A stretch of DNA of 64,000 nt from Ramlibacter tataouinensis (GTDB taxonomy: Bacteria; Pseudomonadota; Gammaproteobacteria; Burkholderiales; Burkholderiaceae_C). The stretch is from positions 3,993,001 to 4,057,000 of the forward strand of contig NZ_CP010951.1 in NCBI RefSeq assembly GCF_001580455.1, written 5' to 3'. Of the stretch, positions 24,769-33,760 are shown one piece after another; position 1 is the stretch's first letter, and every line of letters starts with the position of its first letter. The notes below the pieces were generated by a model that searched no databases, was not told the DNA's origin, and saw only the letters and a program-made list of their open reading frames with translations. Position numbers and translations under genes: made by a program.

Positions 24769-26079
24769 CTATTTTTCCTTGCCCATCACCAGGTCCGGCA
24801 GGATCGTCACGATCTGCGGGAACACGGTGATCAGCACGATGGCGACCACCAGGCAGGCGAAGAAGGGGATGGCGGCCCGGGCGATGGTGTTGCTGTCCTT
24901 GCCCGTCATGTTCTGCAGCACGAACAGGTTGAAGCCGACCGGCGGCGTGACCTCGGCGATCTCGACCAGCAGCACGACGAAGATGCCGAACCAGACCAGG
25001 TCGAACCCGGCCTTCTGGATCATGGGCAGCACCACGGCGCTGGTCAGCACGATCATGCTGATGCCGTCCAGCGCGGTGCCCAGGATCAGGTAGACCAGCG
25101 TCAGCACCGCGATCAGTACATAGGGCGACAGGTGCATCGAATCGACCCAGATCGCCAGTTCGCGCGGGATGCCGGTGAAGGCCATGGTCTTGGTGAGGAA
25201 CGCGGCGCCGGCCAGGATGAACATGATCATGCAGCTGGTGCGCGTCGTGCCCATCAGGCCTTCCCAGAAGTTGCGCCAGGTCAGCGACTTGCTCCACCAG
25301 GCCAGGGCCAGTGCTCCCACCACCCCGTAAGCTGCGCACTCGGTGGCGGTCGCGTAGCCGGAAATGAGCACCCAGACGATGAAGATGATCAGCGCGCCGC
25401 AGGGGATCAGGTTGCCCGAGCGGCGGATCTTCTCCATGAAGCTCGTTGGGGGGTCGGCGGCGGGCACCCGCTCAGGATGACGCAGGCTCCACCAGATGAT
25501 GTAGCCGGAGAACAGCGCCATCAGCAGGAAGCCCGGCAGGAAGCCGGCCAGGAAGATGCGGATGATGGAGGCATCGGCCGCCACCGCGTAGACCACCATG
25601 GTGATGGAAGGCGGAATCAGGATGCCGAGCGTCCCGGCGGTGGCGAGCGAACCGAGCGTGATCCGCTCGTCATAGCCCCGCCGGTTCAGTTCCGGCAGCG
25701 CCACCTTGGAGATGGTCGCGCAGGTCGCCGCTGAAGAGCCCGACACCGAACCGAAGATGCCGCAGCCCAGGATGGTGGTGTGCATCAGGCGGCCGGGGAT
25801 GCGGTTGAGCCAGGGCCGCAGGCCCTCGAACATCTCCTCCGACAGCTTGCTGCGAAACAGGATCTCGCCCATCCAGATGAACAGCGGCAGCGCCGCCAGT
25901 TCCCACGAGGCGTTGGATTCCCAGAACGAGGAGAACAGGTTGTTGCCGGGCGTGGTGCTGGTGAAGAAGGCCTGGCCGACCCAGCCGCAGATCGCCAGCG
26001 TCATCGCGATCCAGACGCCGCCGGACAGCAGCAGCATCATGATCAGGAGGAGCAGGCCGCCGACGAACAGGATGTCCAT
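24769..26079 (-). CDS. TRAP transporter large permease (DctM type)
   Basis: A 436-residue protein with the full DctM fold: LSGGVWIAMTLAICGWVGQAFF, PLFIWMGEILFRSKLSEEMFEGL, TILGCGIFGSVSGSSAATCATI (the conserved G-x-x-S-G-S-S-A region), LGILIPPSITMVVYAV and EVTPPVGFNLFVLQ. It is the transport subunit of a sodium-coupled TRAP system completed by the Q and P genes just upstream. Ending at GKEK, it lacks the charged tail of the other DctM. Its stop lies against the palindrome. Confidence 0.92.
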   Translation of the reverse strand: MDILFVGGLLLLIMMLLLSGGVWIAMTLAICGWVGQAFFTSTTPGNNLFSSFWESNASWELAALPLFIWMGEILFRSKLSEEMFEGLRPWLNRIPGRLMHTTILGCGIFGSVSGSSAATCATISKVALPELNRRGYDERITLGSLATAGTLGILIPPSITMVVYAVAADASIIRIFLAGFLPGFLLMALFSGYIIWWSLRHPERVPAADPPTSFMEKIRRSGNLIPCGALIIFIVWVLISGYATATECAAYGVVGALALAWWSKSLTWRNFWEGLMGTTRTSCMIMFILAGAAFLTKTMAFTGIPRELAIWVDSMHLSPYVLIAVLTLVYLILGTALDGISMIVLTSAVVLPMIQKAGFDLVWFGIFVVLLVEIAEVTPPVGFNLFVLQNMTGKDSNTIARAAIPFFACLVVAIVLITVFPQIVTILPDLVMGKEK

Positions 26080-26091
26080 GATGAGGGGCCC

Positions 26092-26625
26092 CTAGACGTC
26101 GGAAGAGAAGTCGCCGTGGGCGTGCCGCTCTTCGACGGCGGCCACATAACTGGGCTTGCCGCCGCGCAGCACGATCACGAGCTCGTCGACCACCGCCACG
26201 AACAGCAGCAGCGACCCCAGGGCGAAGCTGGCCTGCGGGATCCAGATCGGGATCGGCAGCAGGCCCTGCGCGACTTCCTTGAAGACCCAGCTGTCGTAGG
26301 TGAACTTGTTGGCCCACCAGCTGAGGTAGCCCACCGCTACCGCCCCGATCGCCAGCGCCGTGATCTCCAGGGCGCGCCGCGTGCGCTCGCCAACGTGCTC
26401 CAGCAGCAGCGTGACGCGCACGAAGTCGCCATGCTTGAACGCATGCGCCATGGCGAAGAACGAGGCGGCGGCGCAGAACCAGGCCACCACGTCATTGACC
26501 GCGCCGGTGCGCACCTGGAACTCGCGCAGGATGCTTTGCGCGATCATCAGCACGCAGATGAGAGCTACGAAAACGGCGCCAATGGCGCCGGATGCGTAGT
26601 ACAGGCGGTCGAGGAAGCGCCGCAC
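26092..26625 (-). CDS. TRAP transporter small permease (DctQ type)
   Basis: A 177-residue, four-helix protein. DRLYYASGAIGAVFVALICVLMIAQSIL, VNDVVAWFCAAASFFAMAHAF and KHGDFVRVTLLLEHV carry the DctQ pattern. It sits ten bases after dctP and twelve before dctM, forming a P-Q-M operon on the minus strand. Confidence 0.9.
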   Translation of the reverse strand: MRRFLDRLYYASGAIGAVFVALICVLMIAQSILREFQVRTGAVNDVVAWFCAAASFFAMAHAFKHGDFVRVTLLLEHVGERTRRALEITALAIGAVAVGYLSWWANKFTYDSWVFKEVAQGLLPIPIWIPQASFALGSLLLFVAVVDELVIVLRGGKPSYVAAVEERHAHGDFSSDV

Positions 26626-26635
26626 GTCGGGCCCG

Positions 26636-27607
26636 TTATTTCTGGCCGCGGAAGTTCTTGATCAGGGCGGCACCATCGGCGCCGGCCTTCTTTTCCCAGT
26701 CGGCCAGCATGATCGCGCCCACCTGCTGGAGGTCAGCCATCAGCTTGGGCGCGGGCTTCACGATCTTCATGCCTTTCTCGGCCAGTGCCTTCTTGTACCA
26801 CTCGTTCTTTTCTTCGCTCAGCTTCCAGCCGCGGTTCTCGGCTTCCGCGGCGGCCTTGAGCACCGCCTCCTGCGTGGGCTTGTCCAGCGCGTCGAAGGCC
26901 TTCTGGTTCACGATCACGGCGTTTTTGGGGAGCCACGCCTGGGTGTCGTACCACTGCTTGATGCTCTCGTAGGTCTTGGAGTCGTAACCGGTGGAGCCCG
27001 AGCTCATGTAGCTGTTGACCACGCCGGTGGCCAGCGCCTGCGACAGTTCGGCGGCCTGGACGGTCACCGGCTGGGCGCCGACCAGTTCCGCGATCTTGGC
27101 CGTCGCCGGGCTGTAGGCGCGCCACTTCAGGCCTCGCATGTCAGCGACCGAGGTGAGCTCCTTGTTCGCATAGATCCCCTGCGGCGGCCAGGCCACGGTG
27201 TAGAGCAGCTTCATGCCCTGGGCGGCCAGCAGCTTGTCGAGGAGGGGCTTCTGCGCGGCGGCCAGCTTGCGCGAATCGGCATAGCTGGTGGCCAGGAAGG
27301 GGATGCCGTCGACCCCGTAGATCGGGTTCTCGTTCTCGAAGTTGACCAGCAGCACCTCGCCGATCGGCGCCTGCCCGCTTTGCACCGCGCGCTTGATTTC
27401 ATTGGCCTTGAACAGGGACGCATTGGCGTGCACGGTGATCTTGAGCTTGCCGCCGGTCGCCTTGTCCACCTCGCCGGCGAACTGCGACAGGTTCTCCGTA
27501 TGGAAGTTGGTCGCGGGATAGGCCGCCGGCAGGTCCCACTTGGTCTGGGCGAACGCGCCCGTCGCCACGGTGAGGGCGGTGGTGGCCAGGAAGTGTTTGA
27601 GTTTCAT
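26636..27607 (-). CDS. TRAP transporter solute-binding protein (DctP type)
   Basis: 323 residues from the ATG at 27607, with a signal peptide cut after GAFAQ. The mature part starts WDLPAAYPATNFHTENLSQFA and includes NPIYGVDGIPFLATSYADS, MRGLKWRAYSPATAKIAELVG and AQPVTVQAAELSQALATGVV, the ligand-binding region of DctP receptors, where an arginine salt-bridges a carboxylate. The substrate is unknown. Divergence from a racemase-like gene and a hydantoinase/oxoprolinase suggests a cyclic amide or amino-acid-derived carboxylate. Confidence 0.9.
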   Translation of the reverse strand: MKLKHFLATTALTVATGAFAQTKWDLPAAYPATNFHTENLSQFAGEVDKATGGKLKITVHANASLFKANEIKRAVQSGQAPIGEVLLVNFENENPIYGVDGIPFLATSYADSRKLAAAQKPLLDKLLAAQGMKLLYTVAWPPQGIYANKELTSVADMRGLKWRAYSPATAKIAELVGAQPVTVQAAELSQALATGVVNSYMSSGSTGYDSKTYESIKQWYDTQAWLPKNAVIVNQKAFDALDKPTQEAVLKAAAEAENRGWKLSEEKNEWYKKALAEKGMKIVKPAPKLMADLQQVGAIMLADWEKKAGADGAALIKNFRGQK

Positions 27608-27630
27608 GGTCTCTCCGGGAGAATGGGCCG

Positions 27631-28404
27631 ATGGATGATGGGCCGAGAATAAATGCAAGTGCCGCGCCGGCGCCATACGTGTTTCCATCCAGACCGGCGG
27701 CGTTTCTGGGCGTGCTGACGCTGGACACGCGCTTTCCGCGTCTCCCGGGCGACATCGGCAATCCCGCGTCTTTTCCGGTGCCCACGCTCACGCGCGTGGT
27801 GCGGGGCGCAGGCCCCCGCGACGCGGTGCAGGGCGCCGCCGGCCAGCGCGCGGCCGGGCTGTTCGAGCCCTTCCGTGCCGCGATGCACCAGCTGGAGCTT
27901 GAAGGTGCGGCCGCCATCACGACGAGTTGCGGCTTCCTGGTGCTCCTGCAGCAGCGCCTGCAGGCCGCCGCCCGGGTGCCGGTGGTGAGCTCCAGCCTGA
28001 TGCTGCTGCCGGGGCTGCTGGAAGAGCAGCGGCAGGTCGGGGTGCTGACCATCAGCGCCGAGCACCTGGGCGAGGAGTTCCTGGAAGCGGCGGGCGTGCC
28101 GGCGTCCCGGCTGGCGGACGTCGCGGTCGAGGGGGTCGAGCCGGGGGGCGCCTTCGCCCGCACCTTCCTGGGAAACGAGCCCCGCATCGACATCGTCGCC
28201 GCCGCGACCGATGTCCTCGCCGCAGCGCAGCGCCTGAAGCTGCGTGCGCCGCAGCTGACCGACCTGGTGCTGGAATGCACCAACATGCCGCCCTACGCGC
28301 GGCTCATCGAGCGTGCGACCGGCCTGCGCACCTGGTCGCTGCTGCAGTCGCCGGCCCTGTTGGCGCCCTTCAAGGGTAGCCACCTGCCGCGCGAGAAGAG
28401 GTAA
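27631..28404 (+). CDS. Asp/Glu/hydantoin racemase family protein
   Basis: A 257-residue protein of the aspartate/glutamate/hydantoin racemase fold. The two catalytic cysteines are visible as TTSCGFLV (Cys100) and LECTNMPPYA (Cys216), with QVGVLTISAEHLGEEFL between them. These enzymes epimerise amino acids or 5-substituted hydantoins without a cofactor. Standing directly before a hydantoinase/5-oxoprolinase and facing a TRAP receptor, a hydantoin- or glutamate-related role is likely but not proven. The start region overlaps the dctP control region (23-base gap). Confidence 0.78.
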   Translation: MDDGPRINASAAPAPYVFPSRPAAFLGVLTLDTRFPRLPGDIGNPASFPVPTLTRVVRGAGPRDAVQGAAGQRAAGLFEPFRAAMHQLELEGAAAITTSCGFLVLLQQRLQAAARVPVVSSSLMLLPGLLEEQRQVGVLTISAEHLGEEFLEAAGVPASRLADVAVEGVEPGGAFARTFLGNEPRIDIVAAATDVLAAAQRLKLRAPQLTDLVLECTNMPPYARLIERATGLRTWSLLQSPALLAPFKGSHLPREKR

Positions 28405-28450
28405 AACGGACGCGGATCCGCGCTTGACATTCGAATCCACCGAAAACCTT

Positions 28451-31400
28451 ATGCAGGAAACAACGACTTCTCCTTCCGGCCGCTGGCAGTTCTGGATCGA
28501 CCGCGGCGGAACCTTCACCGACGTCGTGGCCAAGCGGCCGGACGGCACGCTGGTCACGCACAAGCTGCTGTCGGACAACCCTGAGCAGTACCGCGATGCC
28601 GCGGTTGCGGGCATCCGCCATCTGTTGGACCTGAAGCCGGGCGAGCCGGTGACCCCCGACCGGGTCGAGTGCGTGAAGATGGGAACGACGGTGGCCACCA
28701 ACGCCCTGCTCGAACGCAAGGGCGAGCCGACCGTGCTGGTGACGACGCTCGGCTTCCGCGACGCGCTGCGCATCGCCTACCAGAACCGCCCGCGCCTGTT
28801 CGACCGGCACATCGTGCTGCCCGAACTGCTGTACCAGACCGTGATCGAAGCGCAGGAACGCGTCGGGGCCACCGGCGAGGTCATCCAGGCGCTGGACCAG
28901 CCGTCGCTGCGCGGCGAGCTGCAGGCCGCGTACGACCGGGGCCTTCGCAGCGTCGCGATCGTGTTCATGCATGGCTACCGCTACAGCGAGCACGAGAAGC
29001 TGGCCGCAGCCATCGCGCGGGAGCTGGGCTACACGCAGGTGAGCACCTCGCACGAGACCAGCCCGATGATGAAGTTCGTGAGCCGCGGCGACACCACGGT
29101 GGTCGATGCCTACCTGTCGCCAATCCTGCGCCGCTACGTGGAGCAGGTGGCCGGTGAAATGCCGGGCGTGAAGCTGTTCTTCATGCAGTCTTCCGGCGGG
29201 CTCACGGATGCCCATGCCTTCCAGGGCAAGGACGCGATCCTGTCCGGCCCCGCGGGCGGCATCGTCGGCATGGCGCGCACCGCGCAGCTGGGCGGCCACG
29301 CCAAGGTGATCGGCTTCGACATGGGCGGCACCTCGACCGACGTGTCGCACTACGCCGGCGAGTTCGAGCGCGAGTTCGAGACGCAGGTTGCCGGCGTGCG
29401 CATGCGCGCGCCCATGATGAGCATCCACACGGTGGCGGCGGGCGGCGGCTCCATCCTCGGCTTCGACGGCTCGCGCTTCCGGGTAGGGCCCGAGAGCGCG
29501 GGGGCCAACCCCGGGCCGGCCAGCTACCGGCGCCAGGGCCCGCTGGCGGTGACCGACGCGAACGTGATGGTCGGCAAGATCCAGCCGCGCTACTTTCCCA
29601 GGGTGTTCGGCCCGAAGGCCGACGAGGCGCTGTCGTCCGACATCGTGCAATCGAAGTTCGGCGAGCTCGCGGCCCGGACCGGCCGCAGCGCGGAAGCGGT
29701 CGCCGAGGGCTTCATCAACATCGCCGTGCAGCAGATGGCCAACGCGATCAAGAAGATCTCGGTGGCGCGCGGCTACGACGTCACCCGCTACACGCTGCAG
29801 TGCTTCGGCGGTGCCGGCGGCCAGCATGCCTGCCTGGTGGCCGATGCACTCGGCATGAGCCGCGTGTTCGTGCACCCGCTGGCCGGGGTGCTGTCGGCCT
29901 ACGGCATGGGCCTGGCGGACCAGAACGTGATCCGCGAGGAAGCGATCGAACTGCCGCTGGACCCGCGCTCGCTGCCGCTGATCGCCGAACGGCTGGCCGC
30001 GCTGGGCGCCACGGCAGAGGCCGAGCTCGGGAAGCAGCAAGCCAACCCGGGGGCGGCCACCGTGCACCAGCGTGTCCACGTCCGCTACCAGGGCAGCGAC
30101 TCGGCGCTGGTCGTGCCCTTCGGCGATCTCCCGGCCATCGTCGCGAATTTCGAAGCCGCGTACCGCCAGCGCTTCGCTTTCCTGATGCAGGGCAAGGGAA
30201 TGATGGTCGAGGCCGTTTCGGTCGAGGCCGTGCTTGCCGGCGATGCGCCGGTCGAGCCGCGGCAGCAGATGCATCCGGTGCGCGAGGTGCCGCGCCGCGA
30301 AACCGTGCGCATGTACTCGGGCGGAGAGTGGCACGAGGCGGCGCTGGTGGTGCGCGAGGACCTGCGCGCCGGCGACATCATCCCGGGGCCGGCGATCATC
30401 GCCGAGAAGAACGCGACCACCGTCGTTGAGCCCGGCTGGGAAGCGCAGCTCACGGCGCTGGACCACATCGTGCTGGACCGCCGTGTCCCGCGTGCACAGC
30501 GCTTTGCGGCGGGCACGCGCGTAGACCCCGTGCTGCTGGAGGTGTTCAACAACCTGTTCATGAACATCGCCGAGCAGATGGGCCTGCAACTGCAGAACAC
30601 CGCCTACTCGGTGAACATCAAGGAGCGGCTGGACTTTTCCTGCGCCCTGTTCGACCAGGAGGGCAACCTGATCGCCAACGCGCCCCACATGCCGGTGCAC
30701 CTGGGTTCGATGGGCGAAAGCATCAAGACGGTGATCCGCGAGAACGCGGGCCGCATGTCACCGGGCGACGTGTACGTGCTCAATGACCCCTATCACGGCG
30801 GAACGCACTTGCCGGACGTCACCGTCATCACGCCGGTGTATTTGCTTAAGGGGCGCCCCCTCCCCAACCCTCCCCCGGCGGGGGAGGGGGCTCAGGGATC
30901 CGGGGATGCTCTACCTCCCCTTCCGGGGGAGGGCGGGGGTGGGGGCGCTGCGGCCCAGGAACGTCCCCTGTTCTACGTCGGTTCGCGCGGCCACCATGCC
31001 GACATCGGCGGCACCACGCCCGGCTCGATGCCGCCCTTCTCGACGCTGATCGAGGAGGAGGGCGTGCAGATCAACAACGTCAAACTGGTGGACCGCGGTG
31101 AGCTTCGCGAGCAGGAGATGCTGGAGCTGCTGCGAAGCGGTAAACACCCCTCGCGCAATCCCGGGCAGAACCTGGCCGACCTCAAGGCACAGATCGCGGC
31201 CAACGAGAAAGGCGTGCAGGAGCTGCGCAAGATGGTCGAGCAGTTCGGCCTGGACGTCGTGCAGGCCTACATGAAGCATGTGCAGGACAACGCCGAGGAA
31301 TCGGTGCGCCGCGTGATCACGAAGCTGAAGGACAGCCGGTTCACGCTGCCGCTGGACAACGGCGCGCAGATCGAGGTGGGGATCCGCGTCGACGCCGCCA

Positions 31401-32155
31401 ATCGCAGCGCCGAGATCGACTTCACCGGGACGTCGGAGCAGCAGCTCAACAACTTCAATGCGCCGACGGCGGTGTGCATGGCGGCGGTGCTGTACGTGTT
31501 CCGCACGCTGGTGGACGACGAGATCCCGCTGAACGCCGGCTGCCTCAAGCCGCTGAAGGTCATCATCCCGCCCGGCTCCATGCTCAACCCGAATCCGCCC
31601 GCGTCGGTGGTCGCCGGCAACGTGGAAACGTCGATGTGCATCACCAACGCCCTCTATGGCGCGCTGGGCGTGATGGCCGCCAGCCAGTGCACGATGAACA
31701 ACTTCACCTTCGGCAATGAACGCCACCAGTATTACGAGACCATCTCGGGCGGCAGCGGCGCGGGCGATGGCTTCGACGGCACCAGCGTCGTGCAGGCGCA
31801 CATGACGAACTCGCGCCTGACCGACCCCGAGGTGCTGGAGTTCCGCTTCCCGGTGCGCCTGGAGAGCTACCAGATCCGAAAAGGGTCGGGCGGCGCCGGG
31901 CAGTGGAAGGGCGGCGACGGCGGCGTGCGCCGGGTGCGCTTCCTCGAGGCCATGACCGCGAGCATCCTGTCCAACGGCCGCAAGCACGGCGCCTTCGGCA
32001 TGGCCGGTGGCCGGCCCGGCCTGGTGGGTGTCAACCGCGTTGTGCGCGCCAATGGCTCCGAAGAGCAGCTCGGGCACATCGGCCAGGCCGAGATGAAGCC
32101 GGGCGACATCTTCGAGGTCCACACGCCCGGCGGGGGTGGATTCGGGAAGCCCTGA
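28451..32155 (+). CDS. Fused hydantoinase A/B, 5-oxoprolinase (ATP-dependent) family
   Basis: A 1234-residue protein. The N-terminal half is HyuA-like with actin-type ATP motifs (WQFWIDRGGTFTDVVAK at about 12-28; IGFDMGGTSTDVSHYAG near 300), and the C-terminal half is HyuB-like from about 690 (FSCALFDQEGNLIANAPHMP, GSRGHHADIGGTTPGSMPP, GSGAGDGFDGTSVVQAHMTN). Full-length fusions of this size are ATP-dependent 5-oxoprolinases, which open 5-oxoproline to glutamate, or hydantoin/N-carbamoyl relatives. Residues about 801-833 are an extra G/P-rich segment encoded by a palindromic repeat and absent from the family's usual sequence. The gene follows the racemase-like gene by 46 bases. Confidence 0.88.
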   Translation: MQETTTSPSGRWQFWIDRGGTFTDVVAKRPDGTLVTHKLLSDNPEQYRDAAVAGIRHLLDLKPGEPVTPDRVECVKMGTTVATNALLERKGEPTVLVTTLGFRDALRIAYQNRPRLFDRHIVLPELLYQTVIEAQERVGATGEVIQALDQPSLRGELQAAYDRGLRSVAIVFMHGYRYSEHEKLAAAIARELGYTQVSTSHETSPMMKFVSRGDTTVVDAYLSPILRRYVEQVAGEMPGVKLFFMQSSGGLTDAHAFQGKDAILSGPAGGIVGMARTAQLGGHAKVIGFDMGGTSTDVSHYAGEFEREFETQVAGVRMRAPMMSIHTVAAGGGSILGFDGSRFRVGPESAGANPGPASYRRQGPLAVTDANVMVGKIQPRYFPRVFGPKADEALSSDIVQSKFGELAARTGRSAEAVAEGFINIAVQQMANAIKKISVARGYDVTRYTLQCFGGAGGQHACLVADALGMSRVFVHPLAGVLSAYGMGLADQNVIREEAIELPLDPRSLPLIAERLAALGATAEAELGKQQANPGAATVHQRVHVRYQGSDSALVVPFGDLPAIVANFEAAYRQRFAFLMQGKGMMVEAVSVEAVLAGDAPVEPRQQMHPVREVPRRETVRMYSGGEWHEAALVVREDLRAGDIIPGPAIIAEKNATTVVEPGWEAQLTALDHIVLDRRVPRAQRFAAGTRVDPVLLEVFNNLFMNIAEQMGLQLQNTAYSVNIKERLDFSCALFDQEGNLIANAPHMPVHLGSMGESIKTVIRENAGRMSPGDVYVLNDPYHGGTHLPDVTVITPVYLLKGRPLPNPPPAGEGAQGSGDALPPLPGEGGGGGAAAQERPLFYVGSRGHHADIGGTTPGSMPPFSTLIEEEGVQINNVKLVDRGELREQEMLELLRSGKHPSRNPGQNLADLKAQIAANEKGVQELRKMVEQFGLDVVQAYMKHVQDNAEESVRRVITKLKDSRFTLPLDNGAQIEVGIRVDAANRSAEIDFTGTSEQQLNNFNAPTAVCMAAVLYVFRTLVDDEIPLNAGCLKPLKVIIPPGSMLNPNPPASVVAGNVETSMCITNALYGALGVMAASQCTMNNFTFGNERHQYYETISGGSGAGDGFDGTSVVQAHMTNSRLTDPEVLEFRFPVRLESYQIRKGSGGAGQWKGGDGGVRRVRFLEAMTASILSNGRKHGAFGMAGGRPGLVGVNRVVRANGSEEQLGHIGQAEMKPGDIFEVHTPGGGGFGKP
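30853..30948. repeat. 96-bp palindromic (REP-type) repeat translated in frame within the hydantoinase
   Basis: The ends GCGCCCCC (30853-30860) and GGGGGCGC (30941-30948) begin two inverted near-copies of a C-rich motif that includes CCCTCCCCCGG. The length is a multiple of three with no stop in the gene's frame, adding residues like PLPNPPPAGEG and PPLPGEGGGGG to the protein. It sits just before the conserved GSRGHHADIGG block. Confidence 0.7.
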
Positions 32156-32171
32156 GGGGGAACGCGAATGA

Positions 32172-32196
32172 AAAAGCCCGCCATTGGCGGGCTTTT
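32172..32196. terminator. Bidirectional intrinsic terminator
   Basis: AAAAGCCCGCC-ATT-GGCGGGCTTTT lies between the convergent hydantoinase and helix-hairpin-helix genes. The stem is perfect, with A and T runs on both sides, so it can stop transcription from either strand. Confidence 0.85.
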
Positions 32197-32215
32197 CTCT
32201 GGTGGCGCGGACCGC

Positions 32216-32638
32216 CTACTTCTTGGCGCTGGCGGCCGGCTTGGCGGCGTCGGCCTTGGCAGCGCTCGCGGTGCCCTTGCTGGCGTCAGCCTTGGCGTCC
32301 TTCTTCTCGTCCTTCGCCGCGGCCTTGGTGTCCTTCTTTTCTTCCTTCTTTTCGTCCTTCTTGGCGGCAGCGGGCTTGTAGGCCGCGCCATTGACGGTCA
32401 GGCCTTCCTTGGACAGCGCCTCGGCCTTCTTCTCGCCGATGCCCTTGACGCGGGAGATCAGGTCTTCCCAGCTCTTGAATTCGCCCTTCTTGCGCTCGTC
32501 GAGGATCTGCTTGCTGGTGGTCGGGCCGATGCCCTTGACGCCATCGAGCTGCGCGTCGGTGGCCTTGTTCACATCGACGGCGGCCATGGCCAGCGTGGCG
32601 TAGAGCATGACCAGCAGGGCCAGGATTTTCTTCAACAT
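32216..32638 (-). CDS. Exported helix-hairpin-helix (ComEA-like) protein with Lys/Ala-rich tail
   Basis: A 140-residue protein. Residues 1-19 are a signal peptide (MLKKILALLVMLYATLAMA). Residues 20-80 form a tandem HhH DNA-binding unit (VDVNKATDAQLDGVKGIGPTTSKQILDERKK, DLISRVKGIGEKKAEAL), as in ComEA. The last 55 residues are almost only A, K, D and E, like histone-H1-type tails. ComEA relatives bind incoming DNA in the periplasm during transformation; the charged tail may add nonspecific DNA or envelope contacts. AAGGAGTGACAG upstream of the ATG is a good ribosome site. Confidence 0.8.
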   Translation of the reverse strand: MLKKILALLVMLYATLAMAAVDVNKATDAQLDGVKGIGPTTSKQILDERKKGEFKSWEDLISRVKGIGEKKAEALSKEGLTVNGAAYKPAAAKKDEKKEEKKDTKAAAKDEKKDAKADASKGTASAAKADAAKPAASAKK

Positions 32639-32735
32639 CTGTCACTCCTTCGGATGGTGGACGGTCAGGCCGCAGAAGGTCTGCAGGCCTGCCGCCCTAA
32701 CGGACGGGCCACACGGCGGGTTGACTGGCTGGGGT

Positions 32736-33749
32736 TTACGCGCGGGCCAGCTCGGCCATGTAGCGCGCCACGCCCGTCTGCACGTTGGCGAACTCGTGCT
32801 CGCAACCGGCCGCGCGCAAGGCGCCGAGATCGGCCTGGGTGAAGCACTGGTACTTGCCGCGCAGGGCGTCGGGGAAGGGGATGTACTCGATCAGGCCCTG
32901 GCGCGCGAAATCGGCCGCCGTGCGCGGGGCGTCACCGGCGTTGCCCAGCGCGTTCAGCACTGCCGCCGCCACATCGTTGAAGGGTTGGGCGCGCCCGCTG
33001 CCCAGGTTGAAGATGCCGCTCTTGTCGGGATGGTCCAGGAACCACAGGTTCACCGCCACCACGTCGTCGATGTAGACGAAGTCGCGCACCTGCTCGCCGG
33101 CGCCGTAGCCGCCGTACTGGCCGAACAGCTTGACCTTGCCCTCGGCCCGGAACTGGTTGAACTGGTGGAAGGCCACGCTGGCCATGCGGCCCTTGTGCTG
33201 TTCGCGCGGGCCGTACACGTTGAAGTAGCGGAACCCCGCCACCTGCCGGCCCTGGCTGCGGCCGGCGCCCGCCAGGCCGGGACCCAGTTCGCGCCGCATC
33301 CGCTGGTCGAACAGAAGCTTGGAGTAGCCGTACACGTTGAGAGGGCGCTCGCATTCCGGCGCTTCGCGGAAGGTGTCGGAGCCGCCATAGGTCGCCGCCG
33401 AAGACGCGTACAGCAGGCGCGCGCCCTGTTCCTGGCAGGCGCGGAAGAGGCCGCAGGACAAGGTGTAGTTGTTGTCCATCATGTACTTGCCGTCGCTTTC
33501 CATGGTGTCGCTGCAGGCGCCCTCGTGGAACACGGCCTCGACCTTGCCGAAGCGGCCTTCGGCGAACAGCTCGTAGAACATGTCCATGTCGACGTAGTCG
33601 GCAATCTTCAGGTCCGCCAGGTTGCGGAACTTGTCGCCGTGCGTGAGGTCGTCGACGGCAATGATGTCGTCGATGCCGCGGGCGTTCAGTCCCTTGACGA
33701 TGTTGCTTCCAATGAATCCGGCGGCGCCGGTCACTACATACTTCGTCAT
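32736..33749 (-). CDS. hldD: ADP-L-glycero-D-manno-heptose 6-epimerase
   Basis: A 337-residue extended SDR. The Rossmann motif is VTGAAGFIGSNIVKGL, the catalytic YxxxK is in YGYSKLLFDQRMRREL, and FRYFNVYGPREQHKGRMASVAFH is the substrate-recognition region specific to HldD. It makes ADP-L-glycero-D-manno-heptose, the last step of heptose supply for the LPS inner core. It follows the heptose kinase gene on the same strand, separated by a pair of G/C hairpins. Confidence 0.95.
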   Translation of the reverse strand: MTKYVVTGAAGFIGSNIVKGLNARGIDDIIAVDDLTHGDKFRNLADLKIADYVDMDMFYELFAEGRFGKVEAVFHEGACSDTMESDGKYMMDNNYTLSCGLFRACQEQGARLLYASSAATYGGSDTFREAPECERPLNVYGYSKLLFDQRMRRELGPGLAGAGRSQGRQVAGFRYFNVYGPREQHKGRMASVAFHQFNQFRAEGKVKLFGQYGGYGAGEQVRDFVYIDDVVAVNLWFLDHPDKSGIFNLGSGRAQPFNDVAAAVLNALGNAGDAPRTAADFARQGLIEYIPFPDALRGKYQCFTQADLGALRAAGCEHEFANVQTGVARYMAELARA

Positions 33750-33760
33750 GTGGCCCCCAA

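Noticed and set aside
28425..28450. TTGACA upstream of the hydantoinase ATG as a -35 box
   Set aside because: The hexamer 17 bases later (CCTTAT) is a poor -10 and would place the transcript start inside the gene; co-transcription with the racemase-like gene is simpler.
28370..30700. A 776-codon frame antisense to the hydantoinase gene
   Set aside because: No recognisable motif and typical antisense composition; the plus-strand frame has complete HyuA/HyuB signatures.
30853..30948. CRISPR-like or tandem repeat array
   Set aside because: It is one pair of inverted near-copies inside a gene, with no regular repeat-spacer pattern; no CRISPR array is seen in the window.
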